DNA of 64,000 nucleotides from an uncultured Succinivibrio sp. (GTDB taxonomy: Bacteria; Pseudomonadota; Gammaproteobacteria; Enterobacterales; Succinivibrionaceae): positions 1-64,000 of the forward strand of contig CAKQDA010000001.1 of the NCBI GenBank assembly GCA_934218695.1, given 5' to 3'. The stretch's first letter is position 1; every line of letters begins with the position of its first letter. The translations under genes were made by a program, and so were the position numbers. The notes under the pieces are model-generated. The model did no database searches and was not told the DNA's origin. It was given only the letters and a program-made list of their open reading frames with translations. Positions 8,435 through 17,780 of this stretch are shown here, piece by piece.

Positions 8435-10159
8435 ATGGAACAGTTAAACGGTGCACAGCAGGTTGTCAGAGTTTTAGAAGATCTTGGGGTAGAGAGAATT
8501 TTCGGTTACCCAGGTGCTGCTGTTACAGATATTTATGATGAGCTGTATGACTCAAAGAAAGTAGTTCACACATTAGCCCGCCATGAGCAGGGGGCAGTTC
8601 ATATGGCTGACGGTTATGCCAGAGCTACAGGCAGGGTAGGTGTGGCTATCGTAACTTCAGGTCCTGGTGCCACCAACACGGTAACAGCACTTGCCACCGC
8701 ATACGGCGATTCAATTCCTCTGGTTCTTATTACAGGTCAGGTAAGCACAGATTTAATCGGCACTGATGCCTTCCAGGAAGTTGATACCATGGGAGTTACA
8801 AGGCCTGTTGTAAAGTACAGCTTCCTGTGTAAAAAGCCTGAGGATATTGCCAAGAATCTGCGCAAGGCTTTCTTTATTGCATCTACAGGCAGAAAAGGTC
8901 CTGTTGTGGTAGATATTCCAAAGAACTGCCAGAACAGAAACTATCTGTTTGATTATGATACAAATCCTGATGTAAAGATCCGCTCCTACAATCCTACTGT
9001 CTTCGGCCACAAGGGACAGGTTAAAAGAGCTGTTAATGAGATTTTAAAGGCTCACCATCCTGTAATGCTTATAGGTGGCGGTGTAGTTCAGGGAAATGCG
9101 ACAGAGGAGATCTATAAGATTGCCAAGAGACTTAACCTGCCTGTTGTAAGCACCTTAATGGGTATTTCAGGTTTCCCTGCATCAGATGAGAATTACCTTG
9201 GAATGCTGGGTATGCATGGTCTGTATGAGGCAAATGAAACCATGCATCACTCTGATTTAATCTTTGCTGTAGGTACCCGTTTTGCCGACAGGGCAACCAA
9301 TAAGGTATCAAAGTTCTGTCCTGAGGCTACTATCGTTCATATTGATGTTGATCCTGCCTCAATTTCAAAGACAGTTCAGGCGGACATTCCTATTGTTGGT
9401 GATGCCAAAACTGTTTTAAATCAGATAATCTCAGCTCTTGATGAGTCAGATACTTCAAAACAGCCTGATTTAAAGCCATGGTGGGATGAGATCCGTTCAT
9501 ACAGGCAGAAACACTGTCTGTCCTATGAGAAAAAAGAGGGTATCATCAGACCTCAGGAAGTAGTCGAGACAATTTCAAGAGTAAGTCATGAGCTTAATAT
9601 CGATCCTTACGTTACAACCGATGTGGGGCAGCATCAGATGTTTACAGCTCAGTACTTTAAATTTGAAAAGCCACGTCATTTTATTACCTCTGGCGGTTTA
9701 GGCACTATGGGACTTGGTTTCCCTGCCGCTATCGGAGTTAAATTTGCTATTCCTGATGCAACTGTAGTTTGTATCTCAGGTGATGGTTCATTCCAGATGA
9801 ACATGCAGGAACTTGCTGTCTGCAGAAAGTACAATTTACCTGTTAAGGTTTTCATTCTTGATAACTCAGTGCTTGGCATGGTTCGTCAGTTCCAGACTGT
9901 GTTCTATGACAAGCGCTACAGTGCTACAAATCTTGATGGAAATCCGGACTTTGTAAAACTGGTTGAAGCTTACGGATTTAAAGGTATCAGAGTAACAGAT
10001 GAAAGCATGCTTGAGAGTACTGTAAGAGAAGTTCTCCAGGCAAAGGATGAGTTTATTCTGGTGGATGTCGTAACTGATACCAATACAAAGGTAATGCCTT
10101 GGCTCAGAGCTAACGGCTCAATGATTGATATGATGCTCAATGATGAGGAGAACAGATAA
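8435..10159 (+). CDS. ilvI: acetolactate synthase, large catalytic subunit (copy 2)
   Basis: 574 aa, the same length as E. coli IlvI. It has the N-terminal ThDP-binding FGYPGAAVTDIYDEL and ARHEQGAVHMADGYARATG with the catalytic Glu. The central FAD domain, GGLGTMGLGFPAAIGVK, and the C-terminal GDGSFQMNMQELAVCRK metal/ThDP motif are also present. It is a close paralogue of the gene at 4929-6641 but clearly diverged, so this is not a recent exact duplication. The start at 8435 has only a weak AGAG upstream; a well-ribosome-bound leader ORF lies in front. The stop overlaps the ATG of the small subunit as TAATG. Confidence 0.95.
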   Translation: MEQLNGAQQVVRVLEDLGVERIFGYPGAAVTDIYDELYDSKKVVHTLARHEQGAVHMADGYARATGRVGVAIVTSGPGATNTVTALATAYGDSIPLVLITGQVSTDLIGTDAFQEVDTMGVTRPVVKYSFLCKKPEDIAKNLRKAFFIASTGRKGPVVVDIPKNCQNRNYLFDYDTNPDVKIRSYNPTVFGHKGQVKRAVNEILKAHHPVMLIGGGVVQGNATEEIYKIAKRLNLPVVSTLMGISGFPASDENYLGMLGMHGLYEANETMHHSDLIFAVGTRFADRATNKVSKFCPEATIVHIDVDPASISKTVQADIPIVGDAKTVLNQIISALDESDTSKQPDLKPWWDEIRSYRQKHCLSYEKKEGIIRPQEVVETISRVSHELNIDPYVTTDVGQHQMFTAQYFKFEKPRHFITSGGLGTMGLGFPAAIGVKFAIPDATVVCISGDGSFQMNMQELAVCRKYNLPVKVFILDNSVLGMVRQFQTVFYDKRYSATNLDGNPDFVKLVEAYGFKGIRVTDESMLESTVREVLQAKDEFILVDVVTDTNTKVMPWLRANGSMIDMMLNDEENR

Positions 10160-10662
10160 TGAGACACGTAATTTCCATTCTGATTGAAAATGAGGCTGGT
10201 GCACTGTCACGTGTGGTAGGTCTGTTCTCACAGCGCGGTTACAATATCGACAGTCTGACTGTAGCTCCTACAGATGATTCAACCTTATCACGCTGTACTA
10301 TCCTGACGTCAGGTGACAAGAGTGAAGCTGAGCAGATCACAAAGCAGTTGCACAAGCTTGTCTGCGTATACCGTGTATCTGCTCTTTTAGATGAGGCAGA
10401 AGGCGGCATCGAGCGCGAAATGGTTTTAGTAAAGGTAAATACTCCAAACCGCAATGTAAGAGATGAGGTAAAAAGCCTTGCTGATATCTTCAGTGCCAGG
10501 ATCATTGATGTTAATGCGGAGATCTTTACTTTAGAGTATGTCGGTAATTCAGCTGATACTGACAACTTTATAAGTACAATCTGTAAGCTCGCTGAAGTGG
10601 TTGAGGTGGTACGCTCAGGTGTTCTTGGTATTGCCAAGGGTACCCATTATATGAAACCTTAA
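10159..10662 (+). CDS. ilvH: acetolactate synthase, small regulatory subunit (copy 2)
   Basis: 167 aa. It opens MRHVISILIENEAGALSRVV with QRGYNIDSLTVAPTDD, the ACT domain that binds the feedback inhibitor valine in E. coli IlvH. It ends VVEVVRSGVLGIAKG, typical of the C-terminal half. GAGGAG is placed 10 bases before the ATG, inside the end of ilvI, and the start overlaps the ilvI stop, so the two subunits are coupled. The gene is followed by a long bidirectional terminator shared with the convergent rmuC. Confidence 0.95.
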   Translation: MRHVISILIENEAGALSRVVGLFSQRGYNIDSLTVAPTDDSTLSRCTILTSGDKSEAEQITKQLHKLVCVYRVSALLDEAEGGIEREMVLVKVNTPNRNVRDEVKSLADIFSARIIDVNAEIFTLEYVGNSADTDNFISTICKLAEVVEVVRSGVLGIAKGTHYMKP

Positions 10663-10681
10663 CTGTTCAGACTGTCATCAT

Positions 10682-10715
10682 AAAGTAAGACCGGCTGTGG
10701 CCGGTCTTACTTTAT
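10682..10715. terminator. bidirectional terminator between ilvH copy 2 and rmuC
   Basis: A perfect stem AAAGTAAGACCGGC / GCCGGTCTTACTTT around a short loop; AT-rich ends on both sides make it suitable for both convergent transcripts. Confidence 0.85.
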
Positions 10716-10746
10716 GAGAAACTGTGCAAATTTTTAGAGGTTATAC

Positions 10747-12249
10747 TCAGTCCTCACTGTCAATTGTAAAACCTACAGCTTCTGCAGCGGTATTACTGCT
10801 CTCTTTTGTATCGCTTTCAATATCAATGACTTTGTCGTTATCGAGTGCTTTAAGCTCTCTTGATGAATTGGCATCAAATCTGTCTATCATTGATTTGAAG
10901 TTGCCTTTGCCTTTATAAAGTCTGTTCTCAAGCTCATCGACGCTGTCTCTTAATTTCTTTTCAGCAGAGGTTATCTTTTCACATGAATCAATAACATTGT
11001 TAAACTTTGCATTGATCTTCTGCGCAAAGGCTGCAAGTGCTCTCATTCTATCTGACTGTTCAGCAAGAACCCAGAGGTTTCCGACTACTCGTAAAGCAGG
11101 CAGAAGAGTTGATGGGGACACTAAAAAGATCTTGTTATGTGCAGCTCTGTCATACAGAGATGAATCAGCGTACAGAGCGTCAGTAAGTGCGGCATCAACC
11201 GGTACAAACATAAACACAAAGCTTGGACTGTTCAGGGACTCATAGGAGCTGTAATCTTTTTTTATAAGCTCATTTAAATGAGAGTTTAATGAATCGATGT
11301 GAGCTTTCATAGCTGAACTCTTTTCATTCTCATTTTGAGAGTTGATAAATGAGGTATAGGCTGTAAGAGAGCATTTTGCATCAATGATAAGGCAGTGGTT
11401 GTCAGGCAGTCTTACCACTGCGTCAGGTCTTCCTCTCTCTCCTAGGTTTCGGTCGCCAGCGACCTCTCTTTCATATTCAATACCAGATCTTAAACCTGAA
11501 GCATTTAATACTCTCTCTAACTGCAGTTCGCCCCACATTCCCTGTGATTTGCCTCCAGAACGAAGAGCTTTGGCAAGCTCTTCTGCCTGTTTGGACAGGG
11601 TAGAGTGTGATTCTTCTAAGATCTTTATTTCCTTTTGCAGTTCACCTGAGCGTCTGGCATTACTCTCCTGTGTCTGAGCAATATAGTTCTTGAAGTTAAT
11701 GAGTTCTTCCTTTAATGGATTTACTACCTGTGTAAAGTTCTCCTTTGAGGTCTTTGACAGATCTTCGGTTCCTGCTTTAACAAGGTTGTGTCCCATTACC
11801 TTTAACTGTTCCTGAAGCTCTTTATATGAAGTGTCAAAGCGCTTTTGCAGTTCCTGATTCAGCACTCTGTTGGACTCAATATCCGATCGCAGTGATGCAT
11901 TCATGGCATTGAGTGAATTTACGCTGGATACTGCATCGTCAAACTTTACCTTTAACTCAGTCAGTTCTTTTGTAAGACGACTGTTGTCAAAATCCAATCT
12001 GTCGCGTTCCGAGACAAGAGAGGTTCTCTCGGTATTTAAATCATTGAGCTTATCCTGCAGGGCTTTTACATATTCATTGCTCTTTGTAAGTGCCTCTTGA
12101 GCAGAATGCAGGTTGGCAGCATCGGTTGCACTCTGTTCGGTAAGTTTTGAATTTTCTTTTGAAATTTCAGTAAATTTATAAATAAAAAAACAGAGCAGCA
12201 GTGCCAGCAGCACCATCACAAGATTAGAAAGGGTAAGCAGGTTTTCCAT
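10747..12249 (-). CDS. rmuC: DNA recombination protein RmuC
   Basis: A 500-aa member of the RmuC family, which limits inversion at short repeats in E. coli. One N-terminal membrane anchor (residues about 6-25, LVMVLLALLLCFFIYKF) is followed by a long coiled coil of about 190 residues. The RmuC nuclease-like core (MWGELQLERVLNASGL, GRPDAVVRLP, CLIIDAKCSLTAY) spans roughly 220-420. The last 60 residues are acidic and low in complexity. The start is supported by the membrane anchor, which begins within the first residues. It is transcribed toward ilvH and shares its terminator. Confidence 0.92.
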   Translation of the reverse strand: MENLLTLSNLVMVLLALLLCFFIYKFTEISKENSKLTEQSATDAANLHSAQEALTKSNEYVKALQDKLNDLNTERTSLVSERDRLDFDNSRLTKELTELKVKFDDAVSSVNSLNAMNASLRSDIESNRVLNQELQKRFDTSYKELQEQLKVMGHNLVKAGTEDLSKTSKENFTQVVNPLKEELINFKNYIAQTQESNARRSGELQKEIKILEESHSTLSKQAEELAKALRSGGKSQGMWGELQLERVLNASGLRSGIEYEREVAGDRNLGERGRPDAVVRLPDNHCLIIDAKCSLTAYTSFINSQNENEKSSAMKAHIDSLNSHLNELIKKDYSSYESLNSPSFVFMFVPVDAALTDALYADSSLYDRAAHNKIFLVSPSTLLPALRVVGNLWVLAEQSDRMRALAAFAQKINAKFNNVIDSCEKITSAEKKLRDSVDELENRLYKGKGNFKSMIDRFDANSSRELKALDNDKVIDIESDTKESSNTAAEAVGFTIDSED

Positions 12250-12590
12250 TGATAAGCCTTAATTTCCATAAAGACGAAAATATATCTTTTTGTATCAGCA
12301 AACTAATTCAAAACACAGCTGACACAGACGGATAAATAAGAGATTTTACTTTCACAAGTAAAATCCTTAACAAGCATTAAGTGTAGTTTTATTATATAAC
12401 AAAATATATACAGATAGTTATTATATTGAAATAAATTCACAAAATATGATAAATGAAAAGGTGCTGAAGAAAACAGCTTTATCGTCAAGTTTGTTTCACG
12501 TAAGAACGGAGTCAGAACAGTGAATTTCAAAACGTTTATAAGATAAGGCTCCAGCCATACTGACTGGAGCAAACTGGAAAGAACAGGAAG
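12250..12590. other. AT-rich intergenic region upstream of rmuC
   Basis: No credible gene. It contains the promoter region of rmuC on the minus strand and an imperfect stem GCTCCAG / CTGGAGC (12548-12570) just after the lipoprotein gene stop. That stem could act as its terminator but lacks a good T-run. Nothing else was seen. Confidence 0.4.
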
Positions 12591-13460
12591 TTATTTATCC
12601 TGACACAGCTCCAGGTTCTCTGGATCAATTTCTACAACACTTTTGTCGCTTTCCTTTTCAAACCTGAATTTACCATCTTTTGTCCCTTCAAGTATAAGTC
12701 CCGGCTCCTTAGTGTCGATTGTGCACATTCTCATCTTGCCGTTGACAGTGTTCTTTTTGATTAACTCCTGCTGCATCTGACTTACCATGGCAAGCTGCTG
12801 TAAACCTGTATTGTTAAGAACTTCACTGTTCAGACCATCTGAAGAAACAGACTGTCCGTTCTGGGCTGCAAGTCTGGCTTTAGCTTCCTGTTTATTCTTT
12901 TCACGCTGTTTTGCTCTTTCCTCATCCATGACCTTCTGGATTTCGAGAAGCGTCTTGTCCTTGCCGTTAATCTCATTGAATTTTTTAAACCTTTCTCTTA
13001 CAAAAGTACAGTGACCAAACGGCAGTTTCTCTTCAGTTAAGGCCATCATGGTAGTCCTTTTTATATCATCTTTGTTATTGAAAGGCAGTCTTGATGTGTC
13101 TATATCTTCTTTCGAAATTGTAGTGAACACGTTAAAGTTATTATCCTGATCAAAGGACATAGCCATATTGCAGTCCTCGTCAAGAAAATAGTAGATAGAC
13201 ATGCCCCCCATCGTCTTAACATATGCTTCATTTTTTTTAGTACCGGGAGTTAATCTGTTATCAAGAGCTGCGTTAATCTTTGCATAAGGAACTCCATACA
13301 GACTGTCTCCATAGTTGTCGATCATATAGCTAAGATCTTTGTCACCAGATATACCGATTGAGCTGAGTGTACCGTGAACAGCACTCTGTCCCACTTTTAT
13401 AAAACCGTTGTACACGGAACAGCCTGTAGCAAGAGACAGACATAATGAGGCTACACACAT
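12591..13460 (-). CDS. putative lipoprotein of unknown function
   Basis: 289 aa from the ATG at 13460. The N-terminus MCVASLCLSLATGCSVYNGF ends in a lipobox-like ATGC but lacks the basic residues expected of a signal peptide. An ATG 23 bases upstream (MSKK...) with AGAG before it runs into six A and is out of frame by one base. One extra A would give MSKKALKVMCVASLCLSLA, a textbook signal. So either translation starts at 13460 or the true start is lost by a one-base slip. The mature part is soluble, with a charged coiled-coil stretch (DEERAKQREKNKQEAKAR near 180-200). It is conserved in no family I recognise. Confidence 0.6.
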   Translation of the reverse strand: MCVASLCLSLATGCSVYNGFIKVGQSAVHGTLSSIGISGDKDLSYMIDNYGDSLYGVPYAKINAALDNRLTPGTKKNEAYVKTMGGMSIYYFLDEDCNMAMSFDQDNNFNVFTTISKEDIDTSRLPFNNKDDIKRTTMMALTEEKLPFGHCTFVRERFKKFNEINGKDKTLLEIQKVMDEERAKQREKNKQEAKARLAAQNGQSVSSDGLNSEVLNNTGLQQLAMVSQMQQELIKKNTVNGKMRMCTIDTKEPGLILEGTKDGKFRFEKESDKSVVEIDPENLELCQDK

Positions 13461-13841
13461 TACCTTTAAAGCTTTTTTGACATGTTTTTTTTCTCTTTGA
13501 ATTTTTTGTTAGCTGTATCTGAAGTTTTATGATTTCAGAGCGTATTTATTTTACAGGAAAAGCAAAATGAATAATTTCTTAAGATGATAAATTTCAAATC
13601 GATGTCAGAAAATGTGTGGCAGTCTAGAAGTATTCAGCTTCACTCAGATTTAAGTTGATCTATATATAAAGAGCATCTGAATTTAGACAGAATATATTCT
13701 TCTTATGAAGTGGAGTGAGATGATCTGAAAAGTTCTGATGAGGAGCAGTTATAAAGCCCGCTCATGGTCGTGAACGGACTTTTTAGACTCGGATTTGTGT
13801 GTCATAAAACTCTGCAAATCCGTAGAATGAGTTTATTACTG
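13461..13841. other. intergenic region between lipoprotein gene and chemotaxis receptor gene
   Basis: No protein gene seen. A 12-bp stem with G-T pairs, AAAGCCCGCTCA / TGAACGGACTTT (13753-13782), lies about 60 bases after the chemotaxis receptor stop and probably terminates it. On the plus strand the same stem also ends in T-rich sequence. The rest is AT-rich, with a TATATA at about 13662. Confidence 0.4.
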
Positions 13842-15452
13842 TCAGATCCTGAATTTACCGACAGTATTGTTCATTCTGACAGTGATGTTACTGAAGGATG
13901 AAGAACATGATTCAACATTATGAGCTGTATCTGCCATATCCTTTGTGATTTCCTTGATTGACTGCAGATTTGATGACATTTCCTTGGAGGTGCTTGACTG
14001 CTGTTCGGTTGCAGTGGCAATTTGAGTGATTTCCATATTGACATCACCTATCTTGGAAGTCATCTGTGTAAGAGTATTTTGCAACTGTTCGGCATTTTCA
14101 GCAATCTTAACCATTTTCTCCACGGTCTGAGTGATGGATTCATTGGCTTTATTCACACCGTCAGATACTGTTGTAATCATAGATGAAATCTGTTTTGTAG
14201 CTGATGCTGATCTTACAGCCAGAGCTCTGACTTCATCGGCCACGACAGCAAATCCCTTTCCGTATTCTCCTGCACGGGCAGCTTCAATAGCAGCATTGAG
14301 TGCCAGAAGATTGGTTTGAGATGCAATCTCGTCGATGGTTGTAATAATGGTGTTGATTTCCTGTGTCTTTTTATCAAGAGCAAGAACCAGCTGGGCATCC
14401 TCTTTTGTCTTTTGTGAATGGGCTCTTATCTCATTGACAGTGTTCTCAACTGACAGCATGCCATCGTGAGCCATAGCCATGCTCTGCTCTGAGCTTGCAG
14501 CTGCAAGATTACAGTTGGATGAGATTTCCTGAGATGTTGCAGCCATCTCCTCGGATGCAGATGAAACAGAAATCAGTTTATCAAGAACATTGCTTGCCTT
14601 GGTATCTATGTCTTCTGATATCCTGGTCATTTCAGAAGATGATGTTCCAAGAACGGAAGCGTCAGAACTCATTTCCCCGACTATTTTCTGCAGACTTTCA
14701 CGCAGATGGTTAAGATTCTTTCTTAGTTTTCCAAGTTCATCAGAGCCTAAATATCCCACTTCCTGTGTAAGATTTCCGTCACTGAATCTGTCGGATGCTT
14801 CTGCAAGAATGCGTATTCTTGAAGTGATTGATTTTGAAAGTTTGATAAAGAAGAAGGCATTTAAAACAAGTACAAGCAGCAGAAATACAATTGTAACTGT
14901 AGGATTTACGTCTGATCTTAAATTTTCTGATGACTGTTTTGAATATTCTTCGAGCTTCTTTTCAAGTGTGGCTGTATGTTTATCAAAACTGTTTCCGATA
15001 GGAACCAGTTTGTCACGGATCACAGCTGTAGCCTCTAGAACCTTTCCTTGAGTGCAGAGTTCTGTAAGTTCATTTTTAACTACAGTGTCGTAATCTGACA
15101 GATCCTTTAACAGAGTCTGGGTTTCTTCTTTAGTAAAGACAACGTTTAACGCATTTACAGTATCAGTAATGTTGCCGTAGTCTTTAGCATATTTTTCCTT
15201 CAGTACAGAGACATCACCATTTTTAGCAGTAGGCATTTTGATGGAACTGATTCTCAGTTCCTTAAACAGCCCAGTAAGCACTCCTAACTCATTGAGAGAA
15301 GGAATAATCTCATTTACTACAGTGTCTGATGAATGACTTGCCTTAACAGCTTTGTAGGTTGATATCATTCCTGCAAGTAAAAGCAAAATAAAGCTGACAG
15401 AAAGTATTAAAGTAAATTTTCCTTTTATGGACAGTTTTTCAAAAAGATTCAT
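13842..15452 (-). CDS. methyl-accepting chemotaxis protein
   Basis: 536 aa with the classical layout: TM1 at residues about 13-32, a periplasmic four-helix (4HB_MCP-like) sensor to about 185, and TM2 about 186-206. A HAMP domain about 207-260 and a long cytoplasmic coiled-coil signalling domain follow. The hairpin tip is unmistakable ([20 protein letters not shown], then [19 protein letters not shown]) and contacts CheA/CheW in the family. No C-terminal NWETF-type pentapeptide is present, so it cannot tether CheR by that route. The ligand is unknown. The gene stands alone, which is common for accessory receptors. Confidence 0.93.
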   Translation of the reverse strand: MNLFEKLSIKGKFTLILSVSFILLLLAGMISTYKAVKASHSSDTVVNEIIPSLNELGVLTGLFKELRISSIKMPTAKNGDVSVLKEKYAKDYGNITDTVNALNVVFTKEETQTLLKDLSDYDTVVKNELTELCTQGKVLEATAVIRDKLVPIGNSFDKHTATLEKKLEEYSKQSSENLRSDVNPTVTIVFLLLVLVLNAFFFIKLSKSITSRIRILAEASDRFSDGNLTQEVGYLGSDELGKLRKNLNHLRESLQKIVGEMSSDASVLGTSSSEMTRISEDIDTKASNVLDKLISVSSASEEMAATSQEISSNCNLAAASSEQSMAMAHDGMLSVENTVNEIRAHSQKTKEDAQLVLALDKKTQEINTIITTIDEIASQTNLLALNAAIEAARAGEYGKGFAVVADEVRALAVRSASATKQISSMITTVSDGVNKANESITQTVEKMVKIAENAEQLQNTLTQMTSKIGDVNMEITQIATATEQQSSTSKEMSSNLQSIKEITKDMADTAHNVESCSSSFSNITVRMNNTVGKFRI

Positions 15453-15989
15453 GTTTTTGTCCCGAGTATATCGTATTTTTTTTGTAATATCGTTATGCAG
15501 TGTCAGATTTCACCACAACATAAAAATATACACATATGATTAATAAAATAAACTTAATGTTCAGAAAAATTCCCATTAGGTCACATTTACTGTATCAGAA
15601 TTGTATTATTTTGTGATAAATCTTAATTTGGGCTTTTTTGAACTGATACTGAAAATAATACTGTTTTTAATCTGTACAGGGAAAACTGCATGAAGGAACT
15701 TTTTTTCTGAAAGTGAATATACTGATTATGACAATTAGATTCTGAAACGGTGCTTTTAGAATATGTAACAGGTATAAAAAAGTCTGAATTTTTATTTGTC
15801 TCCCAAAATATTGCTACAAAAAATATAGTTTAACATATTGTATTATAAAGAATTTGTATTGGTAACTGTAAAACATGTTTTTACATCTTTGTATTCAACA
15901 ATACAAAGGTTACAAAAAAGGTCCAGCCGCAGGACTGAACCTTTGTATAAGGATTTTAACAATGCTGTTTTTTTGTCAGGATCGTCTGA
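15453..15989. other. long intergenic region with alternating CTTTGTAT / ATACAAAG arms
   Basis: 537 bases, AT-rich, no convincing gene. The right part (15887-15948) holds three alternately oriented 8-9 base arms around an inner GTCC/GGAC stem. The left part is the promoter region of the chemotaxis receptor. Confidence 0.45.
15914..15945 (-). terminator. terminator of the tandem DUF805 gene
   Basis: On the minus strand AAAGGTTCAG pairs with CTGGACCTTT with one bulge around TCCTGCGG, followed by a run of six T. Confidence 0.7.
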
Positions 15990-16970
15990 CTATTCACCAT
16001 CAGTTCTGGTGATAACAGCTGTTTTGGCATCGGTCTCATCAGGTACAGGTCCGAATCTGTTTTCGGTCTCATCACCTCTTTTAATGGTAAGAATGAAATA
16101 AAAGATCCATCCTGCAAGAGTAATAATTACTCCCAGTAAGATCATTAAACCTAATGCTGCATATGATGAATATGGATTTGAGACAACATTTGAGTATGCT
16201 CTTGCAATCATAATTACAGAAATTATCAGAGTTGCATAAGGGATTAAAACAAAGAAGCCTGATTTGTTAATATCGTGCATACGGCGAACTGCTACAGCAA
16301 TATTAGGAATGATCACAGCCAGCGATACAATAATGGAGACAGCTGTACCAAGGAAAGGGATTACATTTAAGAAACTGATTAAAGATGCATAGATAAACAC
16401 AAAGAAATAGGTTGGCCACCAGAACTCAGCACGGCCTGCACGTCCACTGAAGTTAAGATAGTTCTTTATGTAAACCTTTTTCATGGCATCTAAAAATTCA
16501 AGCTTTAAAGGTGCAGGCAGATTTTCAGCCTTTCCGTAAGCAGATGCAGGATCAGATGGAAGCACTACAAGGTAGGCAATATATGCATTGAAAAGGGCAC
16601 TGACAGCTCCAACAATACTTGCCAGTGTTATAAGTTCGAAGCTGAATGAAGAATAGCCAATACCAGCAATTGCAAGTGCCACAATACCAAGCCCAAAAGG
16701 TACCAGAATGTACCAGGCAGGCTTACCCACATCATGCAGACGTCTGGCACATACTGCAAGAAGTGGAAGAATTACTGCAAGAGTGTAAAGCACAAAAATA
16801 ATTGTTCCCAAAACTGGAACAATTAAAAGTATGATTGCGATTATGAACAGGAAAAGAACGCTTACCAGTACAGAAAAGTACTCTGTTCTTGTAGCTCTGC
16901 CGCTGAAGTTGACATAGTTGTTTTTAACTGAATTCAATGCCAGCTTGAAATATGAAATTAAGGTTTCCAT
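15990..16970 (-). CDS. membrane protein with two tandem DUF805 domains
   Basis: 326 aa. Two copies of the DUF805 unit are visible. One starts NYVNFSGRATRTEYFSVL near residue 19 and the other NYLNFSGRAGRAEFWWPTYF near 173. Each is followed by three or four hydrophobic segments and an RRLHD / RRMHD motif (ARRLHDVGKPAWY near 95, VRRMHDINKSGFF near 240). DUF805 proteins are inner-membrane proteins of unknown function (E. coli YhaH/YhaI are single-domain). The next gene encodes a one-domain relative, so a local duplication and fusion is likely. Confidence 0.85.
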   Translation of the reverse strand: METLISYFKLALNSVKNNYVNFSGRATRTEYFSVLVSVLFLFIIAIILLIVPVLGTIIFVLYTLAVILPLLAVCARRLHDVGKPAWYILVPFGLGIVALAIAGIGYSSFSFELITLASIVGAVSALFNAYIAYLVVLPSDPASAYGKAENLPAPLKLEFLDAMKKVYIKNYLNFSGRAGRAEFWWPTYFFVFIYASLISFLNVIPFLGTAVSIIVSLAVIIPNIAVAVRRMHDINKSGFFVLIPYATLIISVIMIARAYSNVVSNPYSSYAALGLMILLGVIITLAGWIFYFILTIKRGDETENRFGPVPDETDAKTAVITRTDGE

Positions 16971-17072
16971 GAGGTTGTCCTTGTTAACATTTGATCATCT
17001 GTTGCTCTATCATTAAAAGCCAGTGTAAATGCGATTATACATTCTCATGGGGCAGGTAAACTTTAAAACAAT

Positions 17073-17100
17073 AAAAAAGCGGACCAAGATCCACTTTTTT
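17073..17100 (-). terminator. terminator of the single DUF805 gene
   Basis: Minus-strand stem AAAAAAGTGGA / TCCGCTTTTTT with a 6-base loop, ending in six T. Confidence 0.8.
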
Positions 17101-17126
17101 ATTGAGATAAGTTAAAGTTATTCTAT

Positions 17127-17519
17127 TTATTCAGGCTGTGGACCAAAACGGTTATCTCCAGGAGTACCTGCCTGACAGATAAATACAATGTAAACAATCC
17201 ATGCGATGAAGTTTACAAATGGAATCATACCTAACAGCCAGAATACCAGAACCAGCCAGCCTGATCTGTTGGTGTCGTGCAGTCTTCTGATACCTGCTGT
17301 GAATGATGCAATTGAACCTACAATAACGTAAAGTGCAAAGATAATTCCAATAATTGAAGCTAAAGTAGAATCTGCTCCTAAAGCTACAACAATGAGTCCA
17401 ACGATTAAGCCGATAACGAAAAATGACAGCTGAAACCACCAGAACTCAGAGCGTGATGCTCTGCCTGAAATGGTAAGAGTCTTTTTAAGACAGGTTTTAA
17501 CTGAATCTAAAAATGTCAT
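17127..17519 (-). CDS. DUF805 membrane protein, YhaH-like
   Basis: A 130-aa single DUF805 domain: TISGRASRSEFWWFQLSFF near residue 17, three to four membrane segments, GIRRLHDTNRSGWLVLVFW near 75-95, and the family's C-terminal end PGDNRFGPQPE. The role is unknown; E. coli YhaH is the nearest named relative by pattern. It is transcribed in the same direction as the two-domain paralogue downstream, but its own terminator separates them. Confidence 0.88.
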   Translation of the reverse strand: MTFLDSVKTCLKKTLTISGRASRSEFWWFQLSFFVIGLIVGLIVVALGADSTLASIIGIIFALYVIVGSIASFTAGIRRLHDTNRSGWLVLVFWLLGMIPFVNFIAWIVYIVFICQAGTPGDNRFGPQPE

Positions 17520-17720
17520 AATGACCTCTGTAAAAAAGTAGTAAATATAAAAAAAGGCTTACAGGCCCAAGTTTTTACTATCTTATCCGAATGTCTGTGT
17601 TATTTGAATTTTATGCGTTTTATGTTCAAATATTGTGCAATATAATGTACAGCAACTGTTAAGATTTGTTAAAGAATGAAATCTTCAGAAATGAGCATTT
17701 TCAGCTTTCATTAAAAATAC

Positions 17721-17745
17721 AAAAGCCTGCTTGAAGCAGGCTTTT
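17721..17745. terminator. terminator of ppk
   Basis: Perfect stem AAAAGCCTGC / GCAGGCTTTT with a 5-base loop, symmetrical, so active on both strands; it lies 36 bases after the ppk stop. Confidence 0.88.
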
Positions 17746-17780
17746 ACAGTTAAACTTATTTATCAACAGAGATTTGACTG

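Noticed and set aside
12303..12572. 89-codon minus-strand reading frame
   Set aside because: AT-rich intergenic sequence with no RBS and unusual composition; it runs through a hairpin.
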